A DNA stretch of 47,712 bases from CAYUQT01 sp964596165 (GCA_964596165.1 CAZQTW010000051.1:1-47712), one strand, 5' to 3'. Counted from the stretch's first letter, positions 25,458 to 35,425 are shown. Notes: generated by a model from the letters alone, not told the origin. Made by a program: numbers and translations.

Positions 25458-27456
25458 ACCCAAGCTTCAACGCCGGCGAATCCGGCTTGAGCGTGAAATC
25501 GCCCTTGGCCGGGTCGACGAAAAGCGGATCGGCGATCACGCTGTGGAGATCGTGTCCACGTTTTCGCCAGTCGTCCCATGAGGCGCCTCCGAAATCGAAT
25601 GGCCTGCCGCCGGACAACCAGTAGACGTTGTAGTCGAGCTTGAACCGTTCGTCCTTCTTCCAGCCCCCCGACAGCAGGGGTCCGTTCTCCCAATAGACGA
25701 TGTTCCGTTCGAACGTGAATGACAGATGGTCCTCTTCGCGCGTTCGCTGAAGCTGTCCCTCGCGCGCCATGGCGAAGACGTTATTCCGGAGCACGTTCTC
25801 GCGGCCGTAGTGCTGGTGAAAGCCGCCGGTCTTCGTACGGTAAACCACGTTGTTCTCGATAAGGATCGTCGAGCTGCCTTCGTCCGTGTAGATACCCCAC
25901 CCGCCGTAACCGTAAGACTCGACGTCATGGATGTGGTTGAACCGGAGCTTCGTGCCCGGCGAGACGCCCAGCGTGTAGATGCCGCCCATGTCGCTGAGCA
26001 GGCCCTGTCCGATGTGGTGGATGTGGTTGTATTCAACCAGGTTTTGTTGCGCCGACGTGGGCGCATATCCCCACGACCATCCCACCGAGACGCCGGTGTA
26101 GTAGAAATGGTGGATGTCGTTGTGAATGACGGTGTTATTGCTGCTCTGCCCCACCCAGACGCCGACGGCAGCATGATGAATGTGCCCACCGTCACCAATG
26201 CGGTTGTCCGAAACCACACTGTGCCCCGTCGCGTGGGCAAGCTTAACGCCGCCGGCGCCGAGATCGTGAAAGTCGTTTCCGACAATCCGATTGTTCGTCG
26301 CCCCGTCGGTCAACTCGATCGCATAGCCGCTGACATGCTCGACCGTGCATCCGCACAGGCTGCACGACTTCGCGGCACGCCAGAGTATCGTCCCCGGAAC
26401 CGACACGGCGGCCTGCGCCGATCCGGATTCGGCCGGCGGCAGCGACCACTCGGTGTGGCGGAAGGTCAACCCTCTGAAATGCACATCGTGAACCTGTTGA
26501 CCGTCGGCCGGCTTTCCCTCGAGGCGGAGCAGGTAGTCCAACCGGGGCGCGACCACCTCGACCTTGTCCGGCTCCTCGCCCGGCATCGGAAGGTAGTAGA
26601 GCACGCCGGTCTTACGGTTCAAATACCACTGGCCGGGGATCTCCAGGGCCTCGAAGACGTTCTCCACGAAGTAGCGACCGGGCTTGGAGCTGAAATCGCC
26701 GGACATCTTGAAGACGCTCTTCTTGGAGAACTGCACGATGCGATTCGGTTCGTCGACACCGGCGATGGGCAGGCGGGAGTCGACCCAGAGGTGCAGCGCG
26801 ATGACCTCCACATCACTGAGGTTCTGCCAGTTCTTGATCTGCCCCGGCTCAAAGGCGGCCTGGTTCTGACCGACGTTCCACGGCGCGTCCGGCTTGACCC
26901 CCGGCAAGCCGGTCCAGTGATAGAGCCCCTCCTTGGGCAATCGCGTGCGAGGACGCCGTCGGCCATCCACGAACAGTTGGGTGAAGTACCACTTGCCTTC
27001 CTTGACCTCGGGCAGGTCGGCCGCCCAGGCCTTCTTGCCGTTGAGGTCGACGGCACGCCAGCCACGGATGATTCGGCCGCCGCTGATCACCGGTTGTTCG
27101 CCGGGCTGGGCTGCGTATGTGACAGGGCATTGTTCGGTTCCCGAGTCTTCGGACGTAAGCACGAAGGGTTCGGACAGGAAGTACTGACCTCCACGGATAC
27201 GAACCACGATCGGCTGCTTGAGCGATTCGGCCTTCTTCAGCCGACGGATGGCATCCCTGGCGCCTCCCGGCGTGGCCAACGGACCGTCGGTCTTGTCGGC
27301 GTTGGGGGACCCGACTCGCCCCGACCATGTGTCGCGTCCTTCCGGCGAGACATAAAGTGAAAGGACCTGAGCTGAAGACTGGGTCGACCATCCTGTGACG
27401 AAAACTGCGAGAACGATGAGCCGGCGTTGAAGACCGTGTCGCAAAGGATTCATCAT
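25387..27456 (-). CDS. Secreted right-handed parallel beta-helix protein
   Basis: A 689-residue exported protein of the polysaccharide-lyase-like beta-helix group (NosD/pectate-lyase folds). GGAGG with three closely spaced ATGs upstream favours ATG 27456 (MMNPLRHGLQRRLIVLA) with a signal peptide cut near SSAQ/VLSLY. The N-terminal part reads YVSPEGRDTWSGRVG, then GARDAIRRLKKAE, then VVRIRGGQYFLSEPFVLT, all typical of the lyase-like subgroup; from about residue 330 stacked beta-coils follow with Asn/His turns (NNRIVGNDFHDLGAGGVKL, NTVIHNDIHHFYYTGVSVGW, NLVEYNHIHHIGQGLLSDMGG). The catalytic pair cannot be fixed from this. It overlaps the mqnE stop region on the opposite strand. It probably acts on an acidic polysaccharide. 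Confidence 0.85.
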   Translation of the reverse strand: MMNPLRHGLQRRLIVLAVFVTGWSTQSSAQVLSLYVSPEGRDTWSGRVGSPNADKTDGPLATPGGARDAIRRLKKAESLKQPIVVRIRGGQYFLSEPFVLTSEDSGTEQCPVTYAAQPGEQPVISGGRIIRGWRAVDLNGKKAWAADLPEVKEGKWYFTQLFVDGRRRPRTRLPKEGLYHWTGLPGVKPDAPWNVGQNQAAFEPGQIKNWQNLSDVEVIALHLWVDSRLPIAGVDEPNRIVQFSKKSVFKMSGDFSSKPGRYFVENVFEALEIPGQWYLNRKTGVLYYLPMPGEEPDKVEVVAPRLDYLLRLEGKPADGQQVHDVHFRGLTFRHTEWSLPPAESGSAQAAVSVPGTILWRAAKSCSLCGCTVEHVSGYAIELTDGATNNRIVGNDFHDLGAGGVKLAHATGHSVVSDNRIGDGGHIHHAAVGVWVGQSSNNTVIHNDIHHFYYTGVSVGWSWGYAPTSAQQNLVEYNHIHHIGQGLLSDMGGIYTLGVSPGTKLRFNHIHDVESYGYGGWGIYTDEGSSTILIENNVVYRTKTGGFHQHYGRENVLRNNVFAMAREGQLQRTREEDHLSFTFERNIVYWENGPLLSGGWKKDERFKLDYNVYWLSGGRPFDFGGASWDDWRKRGHDLHSVIADPLFVDPAKGDFTLKPDSPALKLGFKPIDLRTVGPRAEVVQKAAEMP

Positions 27457-27683
27457 CTCCATTCCTCCGGTGGCAGGCCGGCGGTTACCGTCCCCGCCTG
27501 ACGAGGCTCCCGGCACACTCCGCCGCCTCAGACATGGAAGGATACCGAATCCTCGACAGGCCGCAATCCACGCGAACGGACGGCTCGCGTCTTCGGACCG
27601 GTCGGCGGCAACACTGCATGATGAGTAAGCCCTACCGCCAGCGGTGAGGAGCATCTGTTCGGCGCGGTCCGAATCGCGCCATC

Positions 27684-28934
27684 CTACGGCGTAACCGCCG
27701 TGGAGCGATTGACGATGCTCTGCATCAGGTTGCTGCGTGTGATGAAGCCGAACGGATCAAACTGATCTTGAAGGTTTCCCGAATACCCTTGTTGCGCCAT
27801 CTTGGCGTTCGTATTCATGTACTCGAGTGCCGACGCATCGTAGCTCACGTTGGCTGTCGCAACGAAGCCGGCACGGAAGAAGATGTTCTTGTTGACCCAG
27901 TCTTGGACTTTCGTCGCGAAGGTCTCGGGCACCCACAGAATGTCGCCGGCAGCCAGGTCGATGTTCGGGTCCTTGCCTTTGACAAGTCGATCCAATTCCA
28001 GCTTCACATGCACGTCGCGTCCGTCGGGCATGCGCCTGATCAACGTTGCCTCGGTCGGCGTCACGTCCGTGCGCAGGCCGCCCGAAGCGGCGATGGCCTG
28101 CAAAATGGTCATTCTCACGCCGGGTGGGTACGTCTGAGGTCGAGGCGCCGTCACAAGCCCCCCCACAAAAATGGTGTTCGGAACAGCGGCCTGCACGGTC
28201 ACCATATCGCCGTGTTCGAGCGGGGCCAACGCCAAGGCAGTTTTGAGCTGGTCGGGATCGAGCAAATCCAGGGTCACGCTTTCATTCGGACGCCGGATCC
28301 GGCGGAGGGTCACGCTTCCTGACGCCATATTCGATACGCCGCCCGCGCCCACAATCGCAAAGAGCAGATTCCGCTGCGTCCTCTTGAGTTGCACCAGCCC
28401 CGGGTTCGTCACCGCACCGGTCACCAGGACGTTCGTGTTGTCGGGGGCAAACAATTCGGCGTGCACCACAAGGTCTTTGTAGATCTTTGGAACATGAGCC
28501 TGCTGAACGACCCGTTCGACGTCCTCGAGTTCCAGACCCGCCAGCTTGATCTTGCCGACCAGCGGAAGTTCGATTTCGCCCATACGATCCACGCGAACCT
28601 GCACCGGGGGCGTCAGGGCCGGCTGCGCGGACGTCGTAAGCGTGAGGGTCAGGACATCGCCCGGTCCCACTCGGTAGGGACCGAGGTGCCGATCCACCGA
28701 TTCAGACGCGACGGGTTGCGAAGCCGACGGTTGAGTGGACGGCTGCGTCGAGGAGGGTTGAGTTGTTGAACCGACCTGACGCATCTTCTGCTGCAACTCG
28801 AGAAACTGATTCAGGCTGATCCGATTGTCCTCACATCCCGCGGCGAAACACACCAGCAACAAAAACGGAACAAGCCTTCTCGATGCGGCCCCACAAAGTC
28901 GGTACGCTCTTCTCTTGGCGCAAATGAGATGCAT
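27684..28934 (-). CDS. Polysaccharide export (Wza-like) outer-membrane lipoprotein
   Basis: A 416-residue member of the Poly_export/SLBB family that forms an outer-membrane channel for exopolysaccharide. I take ATG 28934 (MHLICAKRRAYRLCGAASRR) because GGAG precedes it and the signal sequence LVPFLLLVCFAAGC follows at a normal length; a second ATG lies at 28970. Cys34 in the lipobox would be acylated. A Thr/Ser/Gln/Pro linker (residues about 54-80) leads to the export domain LGPYRVGPGDVLTLTL, then an SLBB-type region with VLVTGAVTNPGLV and FVGGLVTAPRPQTYPPGV. No Wzc kinase or polymerase is nearby. It is next to the TPR protein of the exosortase locus. Confidence 0.88.
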   Translation of the reverse strand: MHLICAKRRAYRLCGAASRRLVPFLLLVCFAAGCEDNRISLNQFLELQQKMRQVGSTTQPSSTQPSTQPSASQPVASESVDRHLGPYRVGPGDVLTLTLTTSAQPALTPPVQVRVDRMGEIELPLVGKIKLAGLELEDVERVVQQAHVPKIYKDLVVHAELFAPDNTNVLVTGAVTNPGLVQLKRTQRNLLFAIVGAGGVSNMASGSVTLRRIRRPNESVTLDLLDPDQLKTALALAPLEHGDMVTVQAAVPNTIFVGGLVTAPRPQTYPPGVRMTILQAIAASGGLRTDVTPTEATLIRRMPDGRDVHVKLELDRLVKGKDPNIDLAAGDILWVPETFATKVQDWVNKNIFFRAGFVATANVSYDASALEYMNTNAKMAQQGYSGNLQDQFDPFGFITRSNLMQSIVNRSTAVTP

Positions 28935-29002
28935 TTCTCGCGCTCCAAGATGCGGAAGCTGATGCCTCATACCGCCCGTGCCCCGCGCCGGCGCACGAAC
29001 GG

Positions 29003-29030
29003 ATTATAGCCACGAACAGGGAGACGCCAA
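29003..29030 (-). promoter_or_regulatory. Promoter of the polysaccharide export lipoprotein
   Basis: On the - strand TTGGCG (29030-29025) and TATAAT (29008-29003) are 16 nt apart, upstream of the export lipoprotein. It also separates that gene from the TPR gene, whose stop is at 29190, so these neighbours can be transcribed apart. Confidence 0.55.
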
Positions 29031-29189
29031 GTTATCGGTCACCCTGATATCGGCTGGCCGGGGCGGATTCCATTACGCGCCAAAACAGATATGGCGGAGT
29101 CAGTATCGTTCCAATCTGATTCCTGTCCGCACGCCGACATGCTGCAAAGCGTGTACATCGAGGTGACACGGATTTCGCTGCGACATCGT

Positions 29190-32100
29190 TCAAGAACCCT
29201 TCATGAGCCGATCAATCTCCGCTTTCTCCTTCGCCGAAAAGGCCTTCCGACTCTGATCGATTCTGAGGGCCTCTCCGAGGCATCTGGCCACCTGACCCGT
29301 GTCCTTTAGTGAAGCGCACACCCGACCCAATTGCAGCAACGCTCTGGCTCGGGCGACGGAATCGGGGGGGGTCAAGTCCACTGCCTTTTCGAAGTCCCGC
29401 CGCGCATCCTTCAAACGGTTCGGTATGTTTGACAGAATCATCCCTCGCGTATCGCGAAGGTGGACGTTCTGAGGTGCAAGTTCAACCCCCCTGTCCGCCA
29501 GCTTTAGCGCGTCCTCGAATTGCCTGTCGTGTTCCGCCAGAACCCATGCCAGATCGTTCAGGGACTTCACGTCACAAGGATCGGCCTTCAGCAAGTCCTG
29601 CCAGATTTGCTTGGCGCGATCCGCATTCCCCGTCTGGTAGCTCAACAGGGCCAGGTTGTGCTGGGCCTCGGCGGAATCCGGCGCGATCGCCATCACTCGC
29701 TCCAGGAGTGCGATCGCTTCCTTCCGGTGAGTCTCCGACTCGGACGAGCCGATGAACGAGGCGGCCGCGATCATGGCTGTCGGGTCTTCGTGATGCTTGT
29801 CCCGATAGGCCTTCATCATTTCCACGAGCTGGTCGTACTTCTTCTGGTTGCCAAGCCAGGCGATACGAGCCATGAGGATGGCCGTGGTATCCGGCGCAAT
29901 CTGGGCTGCCTTGTCGATGAACTCGCCGACTTTGGTCTGCTCACCCCGGACCCGATAGGCCTCCGCAACCGCCAATAAGGCGCTGACGCTCTTTCCGCCT
30001 TGTTCGGTCTGCGTGTATGCAAGGAGTTCCGAAAGCGCTTGGTCGGACCGGTCCAGCGCACCGAGGAGTCTGCTCTTGGCCACGTGCAGGCGGTCGAGTT
30101 GGGGCTGCCGCTTGAGGGCCTCGCCAATGGCGTCCAAAGCCTCTTCCAGGGCGTCCGGGGCCCTGCCGTTCAACGCCACATCGACCAGGATCTCACGAGC
30201 ATCGATGCTGTTGGGATCCTCCGTCAATACAAGTCGGGCCAGTTCCCTCGCCATGGTGTAGTTGCCGAGCCTTCGTTCCGCGTCCGCGCGGGCCAACAGA
30301 AGCAGCGGACTGTTGGGGTTCGCACCCAACGCGCGAACGGCAAGGTCACGGGCGGCCGGGAGATCGCCGCGCTGGGCGGCAATGCTGATCAGGCCCAAGT
30401 GGGCATCAATCGCCGTGGGTCTGAGTTCCACTACTCGCTCGAGAATCTGTTGAGCCTGTCTCGTGGACTCCCTGGTTCCGCTCTTGAGCAGCAGCAAGGC
30501 CCGTATCCAGAGGAGCTCCGGATCGTTCGGGAGCTGCTTCTCAAGGCTCGCAAGCATTTCCAGCCCTCGCTGGTGGTCGGCCGGACGACCTCTGGAGAAA
30601 AGCGCACTGGTCAATCGCCGCTTGATGGAGAGATTGTTCGGGAAGGCCTTCAAGCCCCTCTCCCAGGACGCTATGGCGTCGTCCGGCCGATTGACGTCCT
30701 GATAGAATCGCCCCAACCATTCGAACCCTTCGCCCTGAGCCCCCATCGACGACAGTTGGACATAGGCCTGCTCCGCCAGATCGACCTGCCCCATGGCGGC
30801 CAGATAAGCAGCTCGCAGCAGATGGGAGTCAAAGCTGTTGTTGCGTTTGACCTGCTCGTCGAGAACCTGTCTGGCCTCTTCGTTCTTGCCGGCCGTCCTG
30901 AGAATCGACACGCGAGCCGCTGCAACGACGACGGAACCCGGCGCCAGAGCGGCGGCCTCGTCCAGCAGCTTCAGGGCCGGACCGAGGTCTCGGGTCTGCC
31001 GGTACTGCAGCCGAGCCAACAGGACCCGGGCGGATACGTCTTTCGGATTGCCCTCCGCGCGAGCCCTCAGTTCCTCGATGGCCTGGGCGAAGTCTCCCGA
31101 ACCGATCGCCGTGCGAATCCGACGCGCACTTAGGGAAGCCTCACTCGCATCGACTTGATCCAATACCTGCTTGGCCTCGGGAAACCGTCGTTGGGATTCG
31201 AGAAGGGTGAGCAGCCGATCCGCCACCTCGGTAGCCGCCGGGTTGACGGATAAGGCCCGACGGTAGGTGGCCTCGGCGCGATCAAAATTGCCGAGTCGTT
31301 CGTAGAGGTTGCCCAAGAGGAGAACCGGTGCCGGCCATGCCGGATCGCCGTCGACACAGCGATCCAGAAGCTCGGTTATCTCCTTCTGTCTCGAGCGCCA
31401 TCCCTCGCTCCCCATCCACAAAGAAGCCTGCTGCAGGCGCCACGTTAGGCCGCTCTGCCCCTGGACGGTTCGTATCTCGTCGATCAGTTTCTGAGCCATC
31501 GCCTCATCGCGACGAACCTCGGGGAAGCCTAAGAGCAAGGACCGCGATGCCACATCCTGACTGTCTTCCCCGACAAGGACCTTGAGAACATCAATCCCCG
31601 CCTTCCGATCGCCGTTGAAAGCCTCCAACATTGCCAAGCGGCGGCGAAGCTCACGCTTCTCCCAAGGTGCCTCAACGGCGGCAGCCCCCGCGTTTAACGT
31701 CTGACGGGCATCGTCGTATTGGCGAGCCCCTTGCTGTATCTCCGCCAACAGGGTCCAGGGCGATGTGCTCTTGGCGTGTCGCCGGCACGCCTCTCGACAC
31801 ACCTCGATGGCCTCGTTCGTCCGTCCCGCATTCGCATAAAACTGCGCCAATTGGAGCTCCGCGAGCAAAGGACTGTCGCACTGGCGGATGGCGAGTTTCA
31901 ATTCGCTTTCGGCCTCGTCGGGGCGCCCCATGGTCACGGCAACAACCGCCTGAAGGACACGGACATCCGCACGCGTCGGATGGGCAACCCGTAGCGCGGC
32001 AAGTTCCCTGGCCAGCGCCTCGAGTCCGGGCTGCGTGGCCGTCGTGGAGGCCGCACGACCGGTCGACGGACCTGTTGCGAGGGCCTTGACCCGATCGACG

Positions 32101-33593
32101 GCCGCATAGGCGCCGACCTCGGCACGCAGGAGACGTATCGTGAGATCCTCGCTCGCCGCCGCTCCGGCCAAACGGGTGGCCTCCAAGGCCCCCCTCCAGT
32201 CCCGCTGGCGAATGCACTCTCGCGACAGTTGCGCGATGATCTGCTGATCGCGAGGCTGAAGTCGAAGGTATTGCCTCATCGCACCGATCGATCGGCGGGG
32301 CTGATCCGTCCGGCTGTAGGCCTCGGCCAACATACGCCACACGATTGGTCGCGACTGACCCCGGACCACAATCGGTTCGAGCAGCTCGATCACGCGATAC
32401 GACTTGCCCTCGACCGAGGCGACGGTCGCCTGGAGGATCGCCACCTTCTCGTCGGAATCCTGCATCGCAAGCTTGACCGTTCGCGCCTCGAGATACTCAT
32501 CAAGCGATCGCCTCGCGTCGGGCGCGCGGTTCGCGGAGGCATAGGCCCGCACGGCAAGCGGCAGCACCGCCACTCGTTGCCGTTTGTGTTTCAGAACCGA
32601 CAGCACGTCATCGCTGAGCCGGGCCGCCTCTTTGACATCACCCTTTCGAAGCGCCAACTCCGCGGACCGAAGATACTGAGAGACAATCCAATCCTCGGGA
32701 TCGAGAAAGTGCTTGGCCACCGTCGCTTGATCGACCGCTTTGAAAGCCTCGAGTTCGGCGGTCGCCCGGGCGAAGTCGTCCAACTCCATCCATTCCTCAC
32801 ACAACGCCAAGCGAATGCGAGGATCTGTCGGTCTTAAGGCATCCGCATGATCGAGATCCGCGCGTGCGGCCGACAACGCCTTCTCCCTCGCTTGGTCGCT
32901 GCCGTACTGGCGTGTGCGAAGGAACCGAGCTCGATTTACCCGGGCTTCGGCCGAATTGGGATCGTAGTTCACGGCACGATCGATCCACTGCATTGCCGCC
33001 GCTCTCTCGGCCTCCGAGTCACTCTGAAGGAGACCCTGACTGAGAATGAGGCAGGCCTCCACGAACTCCGGATGCTTGTCGGGCAGACCCTTCAACCTCT
33101 CGACGAAAGGCTCGAGCACCTCCAAGGCCTCTTTAGGCTTTCGCTGACCCAACAGCCCCCGGGCTAGCCAGAGAGGGGCGCGCAAATCGTCGGGGGACAC
33201 TTCGAGACGCTTGCGGGCAATGTAGGCCAATTCACCAAAACTGCCCGTTCCTGCATACAGTACCGCCAATTGCGCGTAGGAAGACTCCTCGTGGGGTCTG
33301 AGTCGCATGAGTCTCCGGTAGGCTCCGATGGCGGCCGCCACGTTTTCCGGCGCCAACGGCCTGACACGGAGCTGGCTTAGCGCGTACTGCGGTAGCACGG
33401 TCGTGTCGTCCGGGTACTTCTCCAGGTACTGTCGCAAACACCTCGCCGCCGTTTGCCATTCGGACCCCTCGAATGCAGCCCGACCCTCGGCGAGTGCACG
33501 GGCGGCGATCGAACGCTTGCGAACGTAGTGAATGACCACCACGCCTGCCCCGATGATCGAGACAAGCGTCGCCAGGATGATCAACGCCTTCAT
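29190..33593 (-). CDS. Very large TPR-repeat protein, PrsT-like, of the exosortase system
   Basis: A 1467-residue membrane-anchored protein. I start at ATG 33593 (MKALIILATLVSIIGAG), which has AGGG close upstream; the frame extends 57 codons further, but a TATAAT lies inside that extension. One hydrophobic anchor (ILATLVSIIGAGVVVIHYV) is followed by a basic YVRKRS and then by tetratricopeptide repeats for nearly the whole length, with typical spacings of Trp/Leu-Gly-Tyr-Ala-Pro (for example YAQLAVLYAGTGSF, LLLGNLYERLGNFDRAEATY, and WLGRFYQDVNRPDDAIASW). This matches the PrsT-type TPR protein that accompanies exosortase/PEP-CTERM loci. The periplasmic TPR array is expected to hold substrates or glycan-assembly partners; that is inference. 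Confidence 0.8.
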   Translation of the reverse strand: MKALIILATLVSIIGAGVVVIHYVRKRSIAARALAEGRAAFEGSEWQTAARCLRQYLEKYPDDTTVLPQYALSQLRVRPLAPENVAAAIGAYRRLMRLRPHEESSYAQLAVLYAGTGSFGELAYIARKRLEVSPDDLRAPLWLARGLLGQRKPKEALEVLEPFVERLKGLPDKHPEFVEACLILSQGLLQSDSEAERAAAMQWIDRAVNYDPNSAEARVNRARFLRTRQYGSDQAREKALSAARADLDHADALRPTDPRIRLALCEEWMELDDFARATAELEAFKAVDQATVAKHFLDPEDWIVSQYLRSAELALRKGDVKEAARLSDDVLSVLKHKRQRVAVLPLAVRAYASANRAPDARRSLDEYLEARTVKLAMQDSDEKVAILQATVASVEGKSYRVIELLEPIVVRGQSRPIVWRMLAEAYSRTDQPRRSIGAMRQYLRLQPRDQQIIAQLSRECIRQRDWRGALEATRLAGAAASEDLTIRLLRAEVGAYAAVDRVKALATGPSTGRAASTTATQPGLEALARELAALRVAHPTRADVRVLQAVVAVTMGRPDEAESELKLAIRQCDSPLLAELQLAQFYANAGRTNEAIEVCREACRRHAKSTSPWTLLAEIQQGARQYDDARQTLNAGAAAVEAPWEKRELRRRLAMLEAFNGDRKAGIDVLKVLVGEDSQDVASRSLLLGFPEVRRDEAMAQKLIDEIRTVQGQSGLTWRLQQASLWMGSEGWRSRQKEITELLDRCVDGDPAWPAPVLLLGNLYERLGNFDRAEATYRRALSVNPAATEVADRLLTLLESQRRFPEAKQVLDQVDASEASLSARRIRTAIGSGDFAQAIEELRARAEGNPKDVSARVLLARLQYRQTRDLGPALKLLDEAAALAPGSVVVAAARVSILRTAGKNEEARQVLDEQVKRNNSFDSHLLRAAYLAAMGQVDLAEQAYVQLSSMGAQGEGFEWLGRFYQDVNRPDDAIASWERGLKAFPNNLSIKRRLTSALFSRGRPADHQRGLEMLASLEKQLPNDPELLWIRALLLLKSGTRESTRQAQQILERVVELRPTAIDAHLGLISIAAQRGDLPAARDLAVRALGANPNSPLLLLARADAERRLGNYTMARELARLVLTEDPNSIDAREILVDVALNGRAPDALEEALDAIGEALKRQPQLDRLHVAKSRLLGALDRSDQALSELLAYTQTEQGGKSVSALLAVAEAYRVRGEQTKVGEFIDKAAQIAPDTTAILMARIAWLGNQKKYDQLVEMMKAYRDKHHEDPTAMIAAASFIGSSESETHRKEAIALLERVMAIAPDSAEAQHNLALLSYQTGNADRAKQIWQDLLKADPCDVKSLNDLAWVLAEHDRQFEDALKLADRGVELAPQNVHLRDTRGMILSNIPNRLKDARRDFEKAVDLTPPDSVARARALLQLGRVCASLKDTGQVARCLGEALRIDQSRKAFSAKEKAEIDRLMKGS

Positions 33594-33731
33594 ATTGACC
33601 CTTGCGGACCTTGCTGCATGGATCATGAGAATCGCGAGCCTCCGCGGCCGTGCATGGAAACAGGACGAAACCGTTACGAACCGCGACCCTACGTCATTCA
33701 TCACAGCGTCGCGCATTTCGCGCCGGACTGC

Positions 33732-33737
33732 ATTATA
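33732..33737 (-). promoter_or_regulatory. TATAAT promoter element of the TPR gene
   Basis: TATAAT on the - strand (33737-33732). The best -35 partners (CTTCAC or TTGACC) give spacers of 16 or 21 nt, neither ideal. It lies inside the upstream extension of the TPR frame, supporting the downstream start at 33593 with a leader of about 130 nt. Confidence 0.4.
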
Positions 33738-33800
33738 CGGTAAGTATCTTTCGGTGAAGGTCAACCCTGCCCCTGTGATTCCGTCCTGTTTGCAACCACG

Positions 33801-33844
33801 AAGAAACGAATCACGCCCCGACGCCGCACGCGCCGAGGCGTGAT
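33801..33844 (-). terminator. Terminator of the first A/B module
   Basis: On the - strand ATCACGCC (33844-33837) pairs with GGCGTGAT (33817-33810), then TCGTTTCTT follows. It ends the A1 transcript about 30 nt after its stop. It resembles the hairpins after A2 and A3 (GATCGCGC-type stems). Confidence 0.65.
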
Positions 33845-33875
33845 CCTGTCAGCCGAACAACCCGATCCGACGTGT

Positions 33876-34739
33876 CTAGGCGAGACGACGCCGGATCCAC
33901 ATCACCAAGCCGACCCCCAAACCACCAAGGACCACCGCACCGGGTGCCGGCACGGGAGATATCTTCTTGTCCTTGCTGATCAAGAAGCTGGCACCCGGTG
34001 CAAGAACGACGTCCCACTGAAACGCCCATGTGGCGTCGCCGAAGGCGGCGGTCACGCCGTTCAGTGTGGTGTCACTGCCGTCGTCAAGCTTCGTTCGAGT
34101 AGCCGGAAACACATTGGCCTCCCAACCACCCGGCGCCGGGGTAACCACGGTCTCGTTCATATAGACCCCTCCGCCCACTTGAGTCGCCTTGAAAGGACCG
34201 CCAGTGGGCGTGAGGTATACGCTTTGGCCGCTGGCGGTACCATTCAGATCGAAATCGCTGTACTGAAAGAAGCGAACCGTGATTGCGCTCTGGCTTCCAT
34301 TGCGAATCGCGATCTGCTCGCCCAGATCCGAGTGCAAGTTCCCCGGCTCGCTGCCCTGCAAACTCAGCTTCACGTCGATCTGAAGGCCGGCCGGATTCCC
34401 ATAGGTCAGGAACAGCACATCATTGCCCGGGTTGGCGTTGGTGTCCGTGGACTTGGCAAAGATCAGCGGAAGGGTATCAATTGAAGCCTCTCCCGTACCC
34501 GTTCCGATTCGATACCAAAACCATTGCTGGTGAAGATGGTTGGTGCCATTGACGGTCCACGCATTCACACCCCGAACGCCATCAACGCCGTCGGCACCGG
34601 TGTTGACGTTTACCTGTGAGTTCTTGTCAATCAGCGTGATCAGGTCCGCTTGAACCCGATCCCCCGTGGCAGCAATCGATGCGCCCACGAGGGCAAGCAC
34701 GATCGCACGGTTCCGAGTCTTGCATGTAGTGCTAAACAT
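33876..34739 (-). CDS. PEP-CTERM protein A1 (tandem paralogue)
   Basis: A 287-residue exported exosortase substrate of unknown function. Three in-frame starts are close; ATG 34739 (MFSTTCKTRNRAIV) has the best spacing, nine bases from AAGGAG. The signal peptide ends near DRVQA/DLITL. The body is beta-rich and nearly identical in pattern to its paralogues A2 and A3: DKNSQVNVNTG, NHLHQQWFWYRIGTGTGEAS, FFQYSDFDLNGTASG, QVGGGVYMNETVVTPAPGGW and AAFGDATWAFQWDVVL. The C-terminal sorting signal is SPVPAPGAVVLGGLGVGLVM followed by WIRRRLA. It is presumably cleaved by the exosortase at 40584 and placed on the cell surface. It lies 119 nt after B1. Confidence 0.88.
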   Translation of the reverse strand: MFSTTCKTRNRAIVLALVGASIAATGDRVQADLITLIDKNSQVNVNTGADGVDGVRGVNAWTVNGTNHLHQQWFWYRIGTGTGEASIDTLPLIFAKSTDTNANPGNDVLFLTYGNPAGLQIDVKLSLQGSEPGNLHSDLGEQIAIRNGSQSAITVRFFQYSDFDLNGTASGQSVYLTPTGGPFKATQVGGGVYMNETVVTPAPGGWEANVFPATRTKLDDGSDTTLNGVTAAFGDATWAFQWDVVLAPGASFLISKDKKISPVPAPGAVVLGGLGVGLVMWIRRRLA

Positions 34740-34858
34740 GTCCATCACTCCTTAAACTTGGGTTGCGTCCCGACTGAAAAACGCAAGTTGATGCGTCCTG
34801 CCTCAGCGTGTCTTGTCCGAAGACAAGACACGAATCTCGCGCAGGCTCCAACAGGGGG

Positions 34859-35425
34859 CTAGAGGAGTGAGGGGGGAGCCCTCGATGCGGTCGTGGTAAG
34901 AAGGCATTGGGATCTGAGAGGACTCAGCAGCTCAACATCGATGCGCCCCGAGACGGGGAATTGACTAGGCTGCTCGTGGAAACGCGGAGGACCGGCAGCA
35001 AGCCCGATGTCCAGGACTGTGGCGCGACCGATCTGATTGGGTCCGCCGGCATCCATCCAGTCGGGAACGGCTGTGAACTGGACTCTTCTCAAAGTACGCG
35101 TGATCTGCCATGCACCGACAGTACCCATCGCGCACAGAAACAATGAGGCGCTGTCCGGAGCGGGCGGAATGCTTGTCACGAAGGCCTGATGGTCGGGCGA
35201 GACTGGCGCGGGAGACTGATCCGCAACGAATCCACCCTCTGAACCGGCAAACGAGAAGCACCCGGCGTCAAAGATGAGCCCCGTCGTGAGGACTTCTAAA
35301 TCCGGCCGAATCGCGTGGATCTGCGGCTGGAATCGGGTCCAGCCGACCGAGGTCAGATCCGCATGGGCGCTCCCCCCGGAGAGAATGAAACTCGCAAGAA
35401 CACAAAATGAGACCCGGCGACCCAT
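34859..35425 (-). CDS. Internal-anchor protein B1 (paralogue in A/B module)
   Basis: A 188-residue exported protein of unknown function, found three times here (B1, B2, B3). The signal peptide MGRRVSFCVLASFILSGGSA is cut near AHA/DLTS, with GGTGAG five bases before ATG 35425. After a variable region the protein has SIPPAPDSASLFLCAMG, residues 85-101, a Pro-rich start to one membrane span (to about 108), then a basic TRTLRR, the same pattern as a PEP-CTERM signal. But about 75 residues follow, including VPDWMDAGGPNQIGRATVLD and the ending SRAPPSLL. If cut at the Pro motif, the tail would stay inside the cell; if uncut, it would be a type I membrane protein. It lies 119 nt before A1. Confidence 0.75.
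   Translation of the reverse strand: MGRRVSFCVLASFILSGGSAHADLTSVGWTRFQPQIHAIRPDLEVLTTGLIFDAGCFSFAGSEGGFVADQSPAPVSPDHQAFVTSIPPAPDSASLFLCAMGTVGAWQITRTLRRVQFTAVPDWMDAGGPNQIGRATVLDIGLAAGPPRFHEQPSQFPVSGRIDVELLSPLRSQCLLTTTASRAPPSLL

Noticed and set aside
33594..33764. Upstream extension of the TPR protein to 33764
   Set aside because: It covers a TATAAT element and lacks a signal; the hydrophobic anchor begins at the 33593 ATG.
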